NCBI RefSeq assembly: GCF_019343455.1
Contig: NZ_CP049362.1
Location: 558,001-622,000 of the forward strand
DNA length: 64,000 bases
Origin: Alcaligenes ammonioxydans
Lineage (GTDB): Bacteria > Pseudomonadota > Gammaproteobacteria > Burkholderiales > Burkholderiaceae_B
Direction: 5' to 3'
Numbering within the stretch: position 1 is the first letter of the stretch; each line of letters opens with the position of its first letter. Below, piece by piece: positions 17,009 through 26,168 of this stretch. Under the pieces are notes generated by a model. The model was not told where the DNA came from. It did not search any database and saw nothing but the letters and a program-made list of their open reading frames with translations. Position numbers and translations under genes: made by a program.

Positions 17009-17893
17009 TTATTGACCAATCTCGTAGTTGGCCATGATCTCCAGGGCCCGGACCATCGCGGAGTGGTCCTGTGCAGCGCCACCGTGCGCGGCGCAGGTGT
17101 TGAACAACTCCTGTGCGGTAGCGGTGTTGGGCAGAGCCACGCCTAGCTGACGCGCGGTGGTCAGGGCCAGGTTCAGGTCTTTCTGGTGCAATTCGATGCG
17201 AAAGCCCGGGTCAAACGTGCGCTTGACCATGCGCTCGCCGTGAACTTCCAGAATGCGCGAGTTGGCAAAACCGCCCATCAGGGCCTCACGGACCTTGCCA
17301 GCATCGGCACCAGCCTTGGAGGCCAGCAACAGGGCTTCGCCCACGGCTTCAATGGTCAGGGCCACGATGATCTGGTTGGCAACTTTGGTGATTTGACCGT
17401 CGCCGTAGCCACCCACCAGGGTGATGTTCTTGCCCATCAGTTCGAACAGCGGCTTGACCTTGTCGAAGGCTTCCTGCTTGCCACCGACCATGATGGTCAG
17501 GGAGCCGGCCTTGGCGCCGACTTCCCCGCCAGAGACGGGAGCGTCCAGGTACTCGCCGCCCAGCTTGACGATGCGTTCGGCAAAGTCCTTGGTGGCGACC
17601 GGGGAAATGGAGCTCATGTCCACCACGATCTTGCCAGCGCTCAGGCCCGCGGCCACGCCGTTTTCACCAAACAGGGCATCTTCCACGTGGGGGGTATCGG
17701 GAACCATGGTGATGATGATGTCAGCCTGGCGGGTGACTTCGGCGCCATTCTCGCAAACGGTAGCGCCTGCTTCTTTGACGCTTTTGGGGAAGTCGCCACG
17801 GGTGTAGGCGAACAGTTCATGACCGCCTTTGATCAAGTTGACCGCCATGGGTGCGCCCATGATGCCCAAACCAATAAAACCGATTTTAGCCAT
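17009..17893 (-). CDS. glxR: 2-hydroxy-3-oxopropionate (tartronate semialdehyde) reductase
   Basis: A 294-residue NAD(P)-dependent beta-hydroxyacid dehydrogenase. 'GFIGLGIMGAPMA' (5-17) is the family N-terminal Rossmann motif; 'DAPVSGGEVGAKAGSLTIMVGG' carries the substrate-binding segment; the catalytic lysine is in 'GQITKVANQIIV'. It reduces tartronate semialdehyde, made by glyoxylate carboligase, to glycerate. It sits directly after hyi and gcl on the same strand (39-base gap) and is followed by a terminator, giving a compact gcl-hyi-glxR operon. Confidence 0.95.
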   Translation of the reverse strand: MAKIGFIGLGIMGAPMAVNLIKGGHELFAYTRGDFPKSVKEAGATVCENGAEVTRQADIIITMVPDTPHVEDALFGENGVAAGLSAGKIVVDMSSISPVATKDFAERIVKLGGEYLDAPVSGGEVGAKAGSLTIMVGGKQEAFDKVKPLFELMGKNITLVGGYGDGQITKVANQIIVALTIEAVGEALLLASKAGADAGKVREALMGGFANSRILEVHGERMVKRTFDPGFRIELHQKDLNLALTTARQLGVALPNTATAQELFNTCAAHGGAAQDHSAMVRALEIMANYEIGQ

Positions 17894-17932
17894 TGTGTAA
17901 TCTCCTAATAATTATCTGCAGGTATCCGACGA

Positions 17933-18721
17933 TCAGGCGGTGACTTCTGTCAGCTCCGTCATCCAGCCCAGGCCATCCTTGGTCACGCCAGCGGGCTTGT
18001 ACTCGCCGCCGATCCAGCCTTGATAGCCGATGCTGTCGATGTACTTGAACAGCCAGGCGTAGTTGATCTCGCCCGTACCCGGTTCGTTACGACCGGGGTT
18101 ATCTGCAATCTGAATGTGTGCGATCTTGTCCAGGTGCTTTTTCAGTGTGTTGGCCAGCTCGCCTTCCATGCGCTGGGCGTGGTAGACGTCGTACTGAATG
18201 AACAGATTGTCCGAACCGACGTCCTGCAACAGAGCCGCAGCCTGTTCGGTGCGATTCAGGTAGAAACCGGGGATGTCGAAGGTGTTGATGGGTTCAACCA
18301 GCAGACGCAGACCAGCGTCTTTCAGCTTGGCTGCCGCAAACTGCAGGTTGCTGACCAGCGTTTTGTGGGCCAGTTCGCGATCAGCGCCGTCGGCCAGTTT
18401 GCCGGCCAGGCAGTTCACCTGTTTGCAGCCCAGCGCGGTGGCGTATTCGATGGCACGGCCAACGCCGTCCTGGAATTCGCCCACACGCTCGGGCAGGATT
18501 GCAATGCCGCGCTCGCCGCCGTCCCAGTCGCCCGCAGGCAGGTTGTGCAACACCTGGGTCAGACCGTGTTGTTGCAGTTTGTCAGCCAGCTGCTGTTTGT
18601 CGTAGGCGTAGGGGAACAGGTACTCCACTCCCTTGAAACCGGCTTGGGCCGCTGCCTGGAAGCGATCCAGGAAGTCGTGCTCGTTAAACAGCATGGTCAG
18701 GTTGGCGGCAAATTTTGGCAT
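17933..18721 (-). CDS. hyi: Hydroxypyruvate isomerase
   Basis: A 262-residue TIM-barrel sugar isomerase/epimerase of the Hyi family, interconverting hydroxypyruvate and tartronate semialdehyde. 'FAANLTMLFNEHDFLDRF' at the N-terminus, 'LVEPINTFDIPGFYLN' with the metal-binding Glu, and 'QYDVYHAQRMEGEL' match the family. It lies between gcl and glxR, the classic arrangement, with 28 bases to gcl. Confidence 0.95.
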   Translation of the reverse strand: MPKFAANLTMLFNEHDFLDRFQAAAQAGFKGVEYLFPYAYDKQQLADKLQQHGLTQVLHNLPAGDWDGGERGIAILPERVGEFQDGVGRAIEYATALGCKQVNCLAGKLADGADRELAHKTLVSNLQFAAAKLKDAGLRLLVEPINTFDIPGFYLNRTEQAAALLQDVGSDNLFIQYDVYHAQRMEGELANTLKKHLDKIAHIQIADNPGRNEPGTGEINYAWLFKYIDSIGYQGWIGGEYKPAGVTKDGLGWMTELTEVTA

Positions 18722-18749
18722 AGTGCTACTCCGTTTTTTAAATCAGCAA

Positions 18750-20525
18750 TCAGTCCATCAGCGAGATGGCGGTGGGGGCGTCAATACCCGCTTCGGCCAA
18801 GGATTCGAACTCTGTCACATTGTGCAGTTCGGTGCCCATGGCAATGTTGGTGACGCGCTCCAGGATCAGTTCAATCACAACCGGCACGCTGAATTCTTTC
18901 ATCCATGCACGAGCCTGTTCAATGGCAGGCTGAATGTCTTCGGGTTTGTGGACGCGGATGGCCTTGCAACCCAGACCTTCCACCACGGTGATGTGATCCA
19001 CGCCATAACCTTCGGTTTCAGGGGCATTGATATTGTCAAAGGCCAGTTGCACACAATAGTCCATCTCAAAGCCGCGTTGTGCCTGACGAATCAGACCCAG
19101 GTAGGCGTTGTTGACCAGAATGTGCAGGTAAGGCAGCTTGAATTGTGCGCCCACGGCCAGCTCTTCAATCATGAACTGGAAGTCGTAGTCGCCCGAAATG
19201 GCCACCACTTCACGGCCTGGGTCAGCCGCAACCACACCCAAAGCGGCAGGAATGGTCCAGCCCAGTGGGCCTGCCTGACCGCAGTTGATCCAGTGGCGTG
19301 GCTTGTACACGTGCAGGAACTGGGCGGCGGCAATCTGCGACAGACCGATGGTGCTGACGTAGGTGGTGGAGGGGCCAAAGGCGCGGTTCATCTCTTCGTA
19401 AACGCGCTGCGGCTTCAAGGGCACATTGTCAAAGCTGGTCTTGCGCTGCAAGGTGGCTTTACGTTTCTGGCATTCTGCAACCCATGCGGCGCGGTCACGC
19501 AACTTGCCGGCAGCCTTGTACTCTTTGGCCACTTCAATAAACAGTTTCAGCGCAGCACCGGCGTCCGAGGCAATGCCCAGGTCCGGACCGAACACACGCC
19601 CGATCTGGGTGGGTTCAATATCCACGTGCACGAACTTGCGGCCTTCGGTGTAGACGTCAACCGAACCGGTATGGCGGTTGGCCCAGCGGTTGCCGATACC
19701 AAATACAAAGTCCGATGCCAGCAAGGTCTGGTTGCCGTAGCGGTGCGAGGTTTGCAGTCCGACCATACCGGCCATCAGCGGGTGATCGTCAGCCACGGTG
19801 CCCCAGCCCATCAGGGTCGGGATGACCGGCACATTGACCAGTTCAGCAAATTCTTGCAGCAGCTCGGAGGCGTTGGCGTTGATGACACCACCACCGGAGA
19901 CGATCAGCGGACGCTCGGAAGCGTTCAGCAGTTCGATGGCTTTTTCAGCCTGAGCGCGGGTGGCCGTCGGTTTGTACGCTTCCAGGGGCGAGTAGGTGTC
20001 CAGATCGAATTCGATCTCGGCCATCTGCACGTCGATAGGCATATCAATCAGCACAGGACCGGGGCGGCCCGAGCGCATGATGTGAAAGGCTTGCTGGAAC
20101 ACACGCGGGATCAGATCGGGTTCGCGAACGGTCACTGCCCACTTGGTCACGGGTTTGGCAATGGATTCGATGTCCACAGCCTGGAAATCCTCTTTGTACA
20201 GGCGGGCGCGAGGGGCCTGGCCGGTAATGCACAGAATCGGGATCGAGTCAGCCGATGCGGAGTACAGACCGGTAATCATGTCTGTGCCAGCGGGGCCGGA
20301 TGTGCCGATGCACACGCCGATATTGCCGGGATTGGCACGGGTAAAACCTTCGGCCATGTGGGAGGCACCTTCCACGTGGCGGGCGAGAATGTGATCAAAG
20401 CCACCTTCTTTGCGCAACGCGGAGTAGAAGGGGTTGATGGCGGCGCCGGGCACGCCAAATACGGTGCTCACGCCTTCTTTACGTAAAATTGCGGCGGCGG
20501 CGTCCACTGCTCTCATTCGAGCCAT
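18750..20525 (-). CDS. gcl: Glyoxylate carboligase (tartronate-semialdehyde synthase)
   Basis: A 591-residue thiamine diphosphate enzyme joining two glyoxylates to tartronate semialdehyde with loss of CO2. The N-terminal ThDP domain has '[14 protein letters not shown]' and '[13 protein letters not shown]', where Val51 stands in place of the usual catalytic Glu of ThDP enzymes, the distinguishing mark of Gcl. The C-terminal '[35 protein letters not shown]' region holds the GDx-N ThDP-Mg site. It is transcribed divergently from a LysR gene across 110 bases. Confidence 0.97.
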   Translation of the reverse strand: MARMRAVDAAAAILRKEGVSTVFGVPGAAINPFYSALRKEGGFDHILARHVEGASHMAEGFTRANPGNIGVCIGTSGPAGTDMITGLYSASADSIPILCITGQAPRARLYKEDFQAVDIESIAKPVTKWAVTVREPDLIPRVFQQAFHIMRSGRPGPVLIDMPIDVQMAEIEFDLDTYSPLEAYKPTATRAQAEKAIELLNASERPLIVSGGGVINANASELLQEFAELVNVPVIPTLMGWGTVADDHPLMAGMVGLQTSHRYGNQTLLASDFVFGIGNRWANRHTGSVDVYTEGRKFVHVDIEPTQIGRVFGPDLGIASDAGAALKLFIEVAKEYKAAGKLRDRAAWVAECQKRKATLQRKTSFDNVPLKPQRVYEEMNRAFGPSTTYVSTIGLSQIAAAQFLHVYKPRHWINCGQAGPLGWTIPAALGVVAADPGREVVAISGDYDFQFMIEELAVGAQFKLPYLHILVNNAYLGLIRQAQRGFEMDYCVQLAFDNINAPETEGYGVDHITVVEGLGCKAIRVHKPEDIQPAIEQARAWMKEFSVPVVIELILERVTNIAMGTELHNVTEFESLAEAGIDAPTAISLMD

Positions 20526-20635
20526 TGATATCTCCTAGATCATCGTTTGACGAAATTCACAACTCGATAATAAGGAGTGATAGACCTGCCTAGAAATGGT
20601 GGTACGATTGTTTCTATCGATACTTGGAGTATTGA

Positions 20636-21553
20636 ATGAGCCGTTACACCGAAATTAGAAGTTTTGCGTTGGTCGCTGAAAAAGGCAGTTTTGCGGCTGC
20701 TTCCGTGGTCGAGGGCGTGACCCCCGTGGTCATGGGCCGTCGCCTGGATGCACTGGAGCAGCGTCTGGGCGTACGTTTGATGCACCGTTCCACTCGTGGT
20801 CTGACCCTGACGGATTTGGGCGAACAATTTCTGGAGCAATGCAAGCAGATCCTGAAGGACTTTGAGGAGGCGGAGGCCAGTATCAGCGCCCAGCGCAAGG
20901 TGGTGCGTGGGCACCTGGTGGTATCGGCTCCGGCGGCCTTTGGACGGCGCCATGTAGCCCCGCATGCCTTGTCCTTTAAAAAACGCTATCCCGAACTGAA
21001 GCTGTCCTTTAACTTTACGGACAGCGTGGTCGATCTGGTGCGCGAAGGCTATGACATGGCCTTGCGGATTGGCGAGGTCACCGACCCCAATTACGTGGCG
21101 GTGCGCTTGTATCCGAACCGTCGGGTAGTGTGTGGTACGCCCGAGTATTTTGAGCGCCACGGCGTGCCGCGTGTGCCCGAGGACCTGGCGCGTCACAATT
21201 GTCTGGCGTTCAATTTGCAGGGCGGGCAGCAGCGGGGCTGGACCTTTTTGCGTGATGGCCGGCCTTTTGCGGTACGAGTCGATGGAGACCTCGATTGCAA
21301 TGACGGTGAGCTGCTTTTTAACTGGGTCAAGCAGGGCTGGGGCATAGGCTGGCGGTCCACTTGGGAGATCCAGCCCGAACTCAAGCGAGGCGAGCTGGTC
21401 ACCGTGCTTAATGAGTTCGAAGTCCCCAGCTATGACATTCAGGCGGTGTATCAGCAGCAACGCTATTTGCCCGCCAAGGTGCGGCGCTTTATCGATTACC
21501 TGCGAGTCATCTACAACACGCCAGGCTACTGGGATGGCGAGGTGCAGTTCTAG
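20636..21553 (+). CDS. LysR-family regulator, probable regulator of gcl operon
   Basis: A 305-residue LysR-type transcription factor with an N-terminal winged helix-turn-helix (about 1-60; 'FAAASVVEGVTPVVMGRRLDALEQRLGVRL') and a C-terminal effector-binding domain starting near residue 90. It is divergent from gcl, and the shared 110-base gap contains a dyad-like 'ATCGAT' near 20617, so control of the gcl-hyi-glxR operon by an intermediate such as glyoxylate is likely but inferred. The gene ends 26 bases from the convergent porin gene. Confidence 0.88.
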   Translation: MSRYTEIRSFALVAEKGSFAAASVVEGVTPVVMGRRLDALEQRLGVRLMHRSTRGLTLTDLGEQFLEQCKQILKDFEEAEASISAQRKVVRGHLVVSAPAAFGRRHVAPHALSFKKRYPELKLSFNFTDSVVDLVREGYDMALRIGEVTDPNYVAVRLYPNRRVVCGTPEYFERHGVPRVPEDLARHNCLAFNLQGGQQRGWTFLRDGRPFAVRVDGDLDCNDGELLFNWVKQGWGIGWRSTWEIQPELKRGELVTVLNEFEVPSYDIQAVYQQQRYLPAKVRRFIDYLRVIYNTPGYWDGEVQF

Positions 21554-21579
21554 ACGGGGGCTGTTTTCTTGTCTCCTGC

Positions 21580-22458
21580 TTAGAAATGCCATTCCACCTG
21601 TACGGTCGGAGCGCTGGTTTTAATACCGGGCTTCAGGTTGCCGTTCGCCATGTAGCGGTTGCCGAATTTGTTGTGCCAGTATTCATAGCCAATGCCCACC
21701 CACAGGGTGTTTTTCTTGTCGAAGGCCACTTTGCCTACGTCCGCCATCAGGGAGGTACGCACCAGGACTTCAGACTTGGTGCTGATCCCGGCGTAGTCAT
21801 GGCCTTTGGGGCTGGCATAGTTGGCAAAACCCTGGAACTTCAGCGGCAAGGCGCCTACCTCGAAAGGCAGGTTCCAGTTCAGACTAGCCATGAACTGAGG
21901 GTCAAACGAGCGGCGGCTATCGGGGCAGGCTGGTGCTCCCAGGCCGCAGTGGTTCCATTCTTTACCGATCATCAGGCTGAGATCGACAAAGCCGCGGGGC
22001 ACATCAAACTTGAAGGTCGGGCCCAGCACCAGCAGACGCTTACGAGGTGCAAAGGCGGTGTTCTTGGTGTTCAGATCAAAGCCTGCCGTGATGGCTACGT
22101 CCTTGACCGGACCAAAGCCCAGGTCCTTGTCGAACACTTTGCCCATGGAAAGCTGGTGGCGGTAGGTCGCGTAGAACTCGGTGGCGCCATTGCTGCCATT
22201 TCCGCTGGACGGGTCGTAGCGGTCGGACTGCAAAACATCCAGATTAAAAAAGTTCTGTCCCAGGCTGTAGCCGTTGACGTGCGTCAGGCTCAGGATGTGC
22301 TTCTGGATAGTCCGATCGTTCATGGGCTCGGTGTATTGCGTGCTGAAGCGATAGCCCAGGAACGTGTCGCTCCAGTCTGCGGCCAGAGCAGTGCCCGATA
22401 GCAGGGGGGCGGCCAGCAAGGTGCATGCCCAACGGGCGGCGGGGCGTCGATGTTTCAT
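21580..22458 (-). CDS. Tsx/OmpK-like outer-membrane nucleoside channel
   Basis: A 292-residue protein with a signal peptide ending near 'GTALA-ADWSD' (residue 26). The mature part is made of alternating-residue beta-strands and ends in Phe ('VQVEWHF'), the outer-membrane barrel insertion signal. The start 'DWSDTFLGYRF' and overall size fit the nucleoside-specific channel family Tsx/OmpK. It is cotranscribed or at least co-oriented with the NCS2 permease 200 bases upstream, so it probably lets purines or nucleosides cross the outer membrane. Confidence 0.75.
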   Translation of the reverse strand: MKHRRPAARWACTLLAAPLLSGTALAADWSDTFLGYRFSTQYTEPMNDRTIQKHILSLTHVNGYSLGQNFFNLDVLQSDRYDPSSGNGSNGATEFYATYRHQLSMGKVFDKDLGFGPVKDVAITAGFDLNTKNTAFAPRKRLLVLGPTFKFDVPRGFVDLSLMIGKEWNHCGLGAPACPDSRRSFDPQFMASLNWNLPFEVGALPLKFQGFANYASPKGHDYAGISTKSEVLVRTSLMADVGKVAFDKKNTLWVGIGYEYWHNKFGNRYMANGNLKPGIKTSAPTVQVEWHF

Positions 22459-22609
22459 GGTGTCTCCTCTTTGTTTGAGCGCAAGCAGGCCCTTGGGATC
22501 TGATGTCCCTTTCGGCCTGAGGCTTTGGTTTTTGGATAGGGGGTGCTACTGACTGTGCTTAGATTAATTATGGACAGTCGATACTTTTCCGTATGTACTG
22601 CGGAAATTT

Positions 22610-22643
22610 GAGTAAGCGCCCGTTTCAGGTCGGGCGCTTACTC
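22610..22643 (-). terminator. Hairpin after the purine permease gene
   Basis: A perfect 13-base-pair stem, GAGTAAGCGCCCG with CGGGCGCTTACTC, and eight-base loop, 16 bases after the permease stop. The T run on the minus strand is poor, so it may be a partial terminator that reduces expression of the downstream porin gene. Confidence 0.55.
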
Positions 22644-22658
22644 GAAAAGGAGGGCGGC

Positions 22659-24143
22659 TTAGCCGTTTTGTGCGGCCAGATGGTTGCTGCTGTCTTCGGT
22701 CGTTTCGGCTGCGTCGGCCTGCTTGCGGGCCTGGGTGGCGGCAGTGGATTCGACCGTGTGGCCCTGATCTGCGTATTTCTGAACACCGTTGAAAAACAGA
22801 TTCAGCACGATGGCAGAGACGGCGGCCAACAGGATTCCGCTGTGCAGCAGGGGAGCCAGAGCGGGAGGCATCTTGTCCAGCAGGTGCTCGGCGACCAGGG
22901 GAATCATGCCAAAGCCTAGGCTGATGGCCACGATGTAGGGGTTGTAGGGGTTGCGATTCAGGTTGGCAGACATCAGGATCTTGATGCCGGTGGCAGCCAC
23001 CATGCCAAACATCACGATGCCCGCGCCACCCAGAACGTAGTTGGGGATGGAAGCCACGACAAAGGCCATTTTGGGAAACAGGCCCAGTATGATCAGGAAA
23101 GCACCGCCCATGACGCATACCCAGCGGCTGCGTACGCCGGTCACGCTGACCAGCCCCACGTTTTGCGAGAAGGAGCTGTGTGGAAAGGTGTTCATGATGC
23201 CACCGACCAGCGTACCCAGCCCATCAGTGCGCAGGCCACGCACCAGCGCTTCACGGTCAGTAGGACGGCCACAGATGGAACCCAGTGCCAGGAACATGCC
23301 CAGGGATTCAACCATGATGACCACCATGATCAGTGACAATACTGCCGCCGCGCCCAGCAGTGCCCAACTGAATGTGGGAACCCCGAAGTGAAAGGGCGTC
23401 ACCACGGCAAACCAGCTGGTCTGATCTAGGCCATCGAAGGTGATGCGACCCATGGCCAGTGAAACGAAAAAGCCCGCAAGCAGCCCAATCAGCACCGCTA
23501 CGTTTGCCAGAAAACCGCGTGCGAACTTGGTGATCAGCAAGATGACGGTCAGTACCATCAAAGCAATGGCCAGGTTCTCCAACGAGCCGTATTCAGGGTT
23601 GGGCATGGACAGGCCAGTGGCTGGGTCAGTAATCGTTGGAGAGCCGCCGCCGATCCAGTTCAGGCCCACACGCATCAGCGTCACGCCAATGACGGTAATG
23701 ATGATGCCAGTCACAACGGGCGGAAAAAGCCCCATCAGACGGCTGAATACCGGGGCGATCACAATGCTGAAGATACCGGCCAGGATGGTGGCACCGAAAA
23801 TGCCCGGCAGACCCAGTTGAGGGTCCAGGCCAATGGCAATCATGGGGCTGACTGCCGCAAAAGACACTCCCATCATCACCGGCAGCTTGATGCCGAAGAT
23901 ACCCAAGCCGCGAGCCTGGATGATGGTAATCAGGCCACAGCACAGCAGGTCAGCATTAATCAGGAATGCGATCTGTTCTTTGGTCAGGCCCAGGGCGGCG
24001 CCAATAATCAGGGGGACAGCAACTGCACCTGCGTACATCACCATGACGTGCTGTAAACCAAGGGTTGCCAGGCGCGCCGTTGGCAGGCGCTCGTCTACAC
24101 CGTCGCAAGCAGTGGGTGTGGACACTTCTGGGTTGGCGGACAT
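22659..24143 (-). CDS. NCS2-family purine permease (xanthine/urate type)
   Basis: A 494-residue transporter with about 14 hydrophobic segments. The NCS2 QH motif is 'LQHVMVMYAGAVAVP' (Gln31-His32), the family signature is 'FSQNVGLVSVTGVRSR', and the conserved Glu of helix 8 is in 'VVIMVESLGMFL'. These are features of nucleobase-ascorbate/xanthine-uracil permeases of the XanQ/UacT branch, which import xanthine or uric acid with protons. Its neighbours for urate breakdown (uraD, allA) favour uric acid or xanthine as substrate. Confidence 0.88.
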   Translation of the reverse strand: MSANPEVSTPTACDGVDERLPTARLATLGLQHVMVMYAGAVAVPLIIGAALGLTKEQIAFLINADLLCCGLITIIQARGLGIFGIKLPVMMGVSFAAVSPMIAIGLDPQLGLPGIFGATILAGIFSIVIAPVFSRLMGLFPPVVTGIIITVIGVTLMRVGLNWIGGGSPTITDPATGLSMPNPEYGSLENLAIALMVLTVILLITKFARGFLANVAVLIGLLAGFFVSLAMGRITFDGLDQTSWFAVVTPFHFGVPTFSWALLGAAAVLSLIMVVIMVESLGMFLALGSICGRPTDREALVRGLRTDGLGTLVGGIMNTFPHSSFSQNVGLVSVTGVRSRWVCVMGGAFLIILGLFPKMAFVVASIPNYVLGGAGIVMFGMVAATGIKILMSANLNRNPYNPYIVAISLGFGMIPLVAEHLLDKMPPALAPLLHSGILLAAVSAIVLNLFFNGVQKYADQGHTVESTAATQARKQADAAETTEDSSNHLAAQNG

Positions 24144-24473
24144 CCGGGTCTCCTTATTTAATACGTTATGCGCAGCCGATGCCTGGGCCGCGTAAGCATA
24201 AAGTTATCGGATGGGCGGTATCACTGGAAGGCGGTACGGCTTGATAAGTAGAATACGTAAAAACATATGGCAGGCTGATCGGTGCAAGGGTGAAAGGATA
24301 TAAGCCCGGTAGACGGGGGGCTGTGTTCACGCCGTAGTCGAGTCTATTCCTGCTTTTTTCAGGTGTTTTTCGCTGCTAGGGGTATTGCCCACCTAGTCCA
24401 GCGTCAAAAACTGTGTTAGAAGCCGCCAAATTACTGATTCGTGCCAGCTTGTCGCGGGATGACGAGGCTGATG
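24144..24473. other. Intergenic region before the purine permease
   Basis: About 330 bases with no reading frame I would support. It must contain the leftward promoter of the permease gene; the stretch 24235-24270 is A/T-rich, but I cannot define boxes. No riboswitch fold was evident by eye. Confidence 0.5.
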
Positions 24474-24501
24474 AAAAAAAAAGCGGCTTGCCAGCCGCTT
24501 T
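24474..24501 (-). terminator. Rho-independent terminator after the tautomerase gene
   Basis: Nine-base-pair stem AAAGCGGCT with AGCCGCTTT, four-base loop and a run of T residues on the minus strand, 12 bases past the stop codon. Confidence 0.8.
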
Positions 24502-24512
24502 GGGAAGTTCGC

Positions 24513-24698
24513 TTATTTGTCCGACCACAGGACACCGGCTGTGGCCCAGTTCTCGCGCTTGACGTCGGTAAAGACAATATCAACCGCCTCTGGTGAACAG
24601 CCAAGCACGCGACAGGCTTCTTTGGTCAGGGCCTGAGCAAGTTCACGCTTGATTTCCACTGGACGGCCGTCGAATAGTTGTACGTTGATAGAAGGCAT
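24513..24698 (-). CDS. 4-oxalocrotonate tautomerase family small enzyme
   Basis: A 61-residue protein, the normal size of the 4-OT family. The start 'MPSINVQLFDGRP' exposes the catalytic amino-terminal proline after Met removal; 'CSPEAVDIVFTDVKRENWATAG' matches the family C-terminal half, including an arginine-bearing loop. GGAG lies five bases before the ATG; the longer in-frame reading to 24950 overlaps the class II aldolase gene and is rejected. Substrate unknown; it is last in the uraD-allA-aldolase unit and may act on an enol intermediate there. Confidence 0.85.
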   Translation of the reverse strand: MPSINVQLFDGRPVEIKRELAQALTKEACRVLGCSPEAVDIVFTDVKRENWATAGVLWSDK

Positions 24699-24721
24699 AA
24701 AGACTCCGTAAGGGGGATGGA

Positions 24722-25513
24722 TTAGCGGCAAAAATCCGGCTCGCTCTGGTAGAGCTTGCGCAGCAGAGCCGGCCATTCTAGCAAGCCCTCGGGCTCGTTC
24801 CCCGGTAAAAGCTGGCGATGTGTCAAATCCAGCACATCCTTCGGGGGCAGATGCAGTTGCGGGCTGGCTGCCATGGCCGAGAGCTGAATGCGGCAGGCGC
24901 GCTCCAGAGCATCCATCAAGACATAGGCTTCGGTAACGGTGCGCCCACAAGTCAGGGCGCCGTGATTACGAAGCAGCAGGGCCGGATGGGCACCTAGCTG
25001 CTGCAGCAGGGCTTCTTGCTCCTGAGGCGGGAAGGCCAGTCCAGCATAGTCGTGATAGCCGATGTCTTGCCAGAAGCGCATGGCGTGCTGTGACAGGGGC
25101 AGAAGTCCGCAGGGCAGCGCTGATACGGCGATGGAGGCGTCGGTATGCAGATGGATGACACAGTGTGCATCCGCACGGGCGCGGTGAACCGCGCCATGAA
25201 TGGCAAAACCACTGGGATTGGCACGGCGACCGGTTCCGTCCGCGACCTGCCCTTGCGTGTCAATCAGCAATAAATTGGACGCGCAGATTTCCGCAAAGCG
25301 CAAACCAAAAGGATTGATCAGGAACAGCCCATCCTGGCCCGGCAGACGCAGAGACAGGTGGGTGTAGATAAGGTCGTCCCAGCCCTGGCGGGCGGCCAGC
25401 CGGTAAGCAGCGGCCAGATTGACACGGGCGCGCCAATGCTCGGGGTCAATATCTGCCGGACGATGCGCGTAAATGGGCGCTAGGTCCGGCGTGATCGGAC
25501 AGGACTGGCTCAC
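24722..25513 (-). CDS. Class II aldolase/adducin domain protein
   Basis: A 263-residue zinc enzyme of the fuculose-phosphate aldolase/adducin superfamily. Metal ligands are His121 and His123 in 'VIHLHTDAS' and His184 in 'LRNHGALTCG'; 'NPFGLRFAEI' (about 67-76) carries the acidic residue. The substrate cannot be read from sequence: members include aldolases, epimerases and decarboxylases. It begins with GTG overlapping the allA stop codon (GTGA), so it is translationally tied to ureidoglycolate lyase, which suggests a role in the same pathway. Confidence 0.8.
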   Translation of the reverse strand: MSQSCPITPDLAPIYAHRPADIDPEHWRARVNLAAAYRLAARQGWDDLIYTHLSLRLPGQDGLFLINPFGLRFAEICASNLLLIDTQGQVADGTGRRANPSGFAIHGAVHRARADAHCVIHLHTDASIAVSALPCGLLPLSQHAMRFWQDIGYHDYAGLAFPPQEQEALLQQLGAHPALLLRNHGALTCGRTVTEAYVLMDALERACRIQLSAMAASPQLHLPPKDVLDLTHRQLLPGNEPEGLLEWPALLRKLYQSEPDFCR

Positions 25514-26022
25514 GCTGCGGTGGTCTCCAATTCCGCGATGATGGCTTTTTCTTCCAATTGGATGACATCGCAGTTGTCACCCGGGCCTTTACGGTCGATG
25601 ACGATGAAATCGGCGACCTGATTCAATGCCATCAGCGGATGGTGCCACACGCCGGTCGCATAGTTCACACCCTGATCGCCGCGGGCCAGAAACAGACGCA
25701 ATTCGCTGGCTTTGGGGGCGGGACCGGCGGGGGCCACGATGACCAGGTAGGGTTGGCCCGACTGGGGGATGAAGGCTTGGCTGCCTTTGGGATGACGCTC
25801 CATCATCTCCACGGTAAAGGGCAGGCTGCGCGGCTGGCCGCGAAAAATCGAAACGATGGCTCGACCGTCCGTGCCGGGGTCAATGCTGGCCAGGTCGTGG
25901 TAGCGCTCGGTATTGCCTTCGTTGATGGTGAAATGCTGCACCGTGTCGCTCGCCTCGATAACGTCGCCAAACGGGGCGAAGGCATCAGCGGTCAGGGTTT
26001 CCAGCTTCAATGTGATGGTCAT
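25510..26022 (-). CDS. allA: Ureidoglycolate lyase
   Basis: A 170-residue cupin-like enzyme that splits ureidoglycolate into glyoxylate and urea. 'LTADAFAPFGDVIE' near the N-terminus, 'FRGQPRSLPFTVEMMERHPKG' (metal-site histidine and glutamate region) and 'GVNYATGVWHHPLMAL' are AllA hallmarks. The start 'MTITLKLETL' has AGGA about seven bases upstream; a longer reading frame to 26094 is rejected. The glyoxylate made would feed the gcl pathway in the same window. Confidence 0.93.
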   Translation of the reverse strand: MTITLKLETLTADAFAPFGDVIEASDTVQHFTINEGNTERYHDLASIDPGTDGRAIVSIFRGQPRSLPFTVEMMERHPKGSQAFIPQSGQPYLVIVAPAGPAPKASELRLFLARGDQGVNYATGVWHHPLMALNQVADFIVIDRKGPGDNCDVIQLEEKAIIAELETTAA

Positions 26023-26088
26023 GGCAGATCCTCGATGAGGCAAAGCTGCGCGGTGTGGCAAGCAGCCCCGCGCAGGCAAGGTCAGAGC

Positions 26089-26124
26089 AAACAAAGGGCA
26101 GCGTGCCGCAGGCTGTCGCTGCCC
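26089..26124 (-). terminator. Possible terminator after uraD
   Basis: GGGCAGCG (26096-26103) pairs with CGCTGCCC (26117-26124) around a 13-base loop; the minus strand continues with TTTGTTT. It lies 45 bases after the uraD stop and before allA, so readthrough would be needed for a single operon. Confidence 0.45.
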
Positions 26125-26168
26125 TGATAATCTTGTTGGATCAATGCGTGATCCGGCAGGCTTCAGGT

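Noticed and set aside
18633..20486. A 617-residue plus-strand frame opposite gcl
   Set aside because: It is the antisense of a clear glyoxylate carboligase and shows no protein family features.
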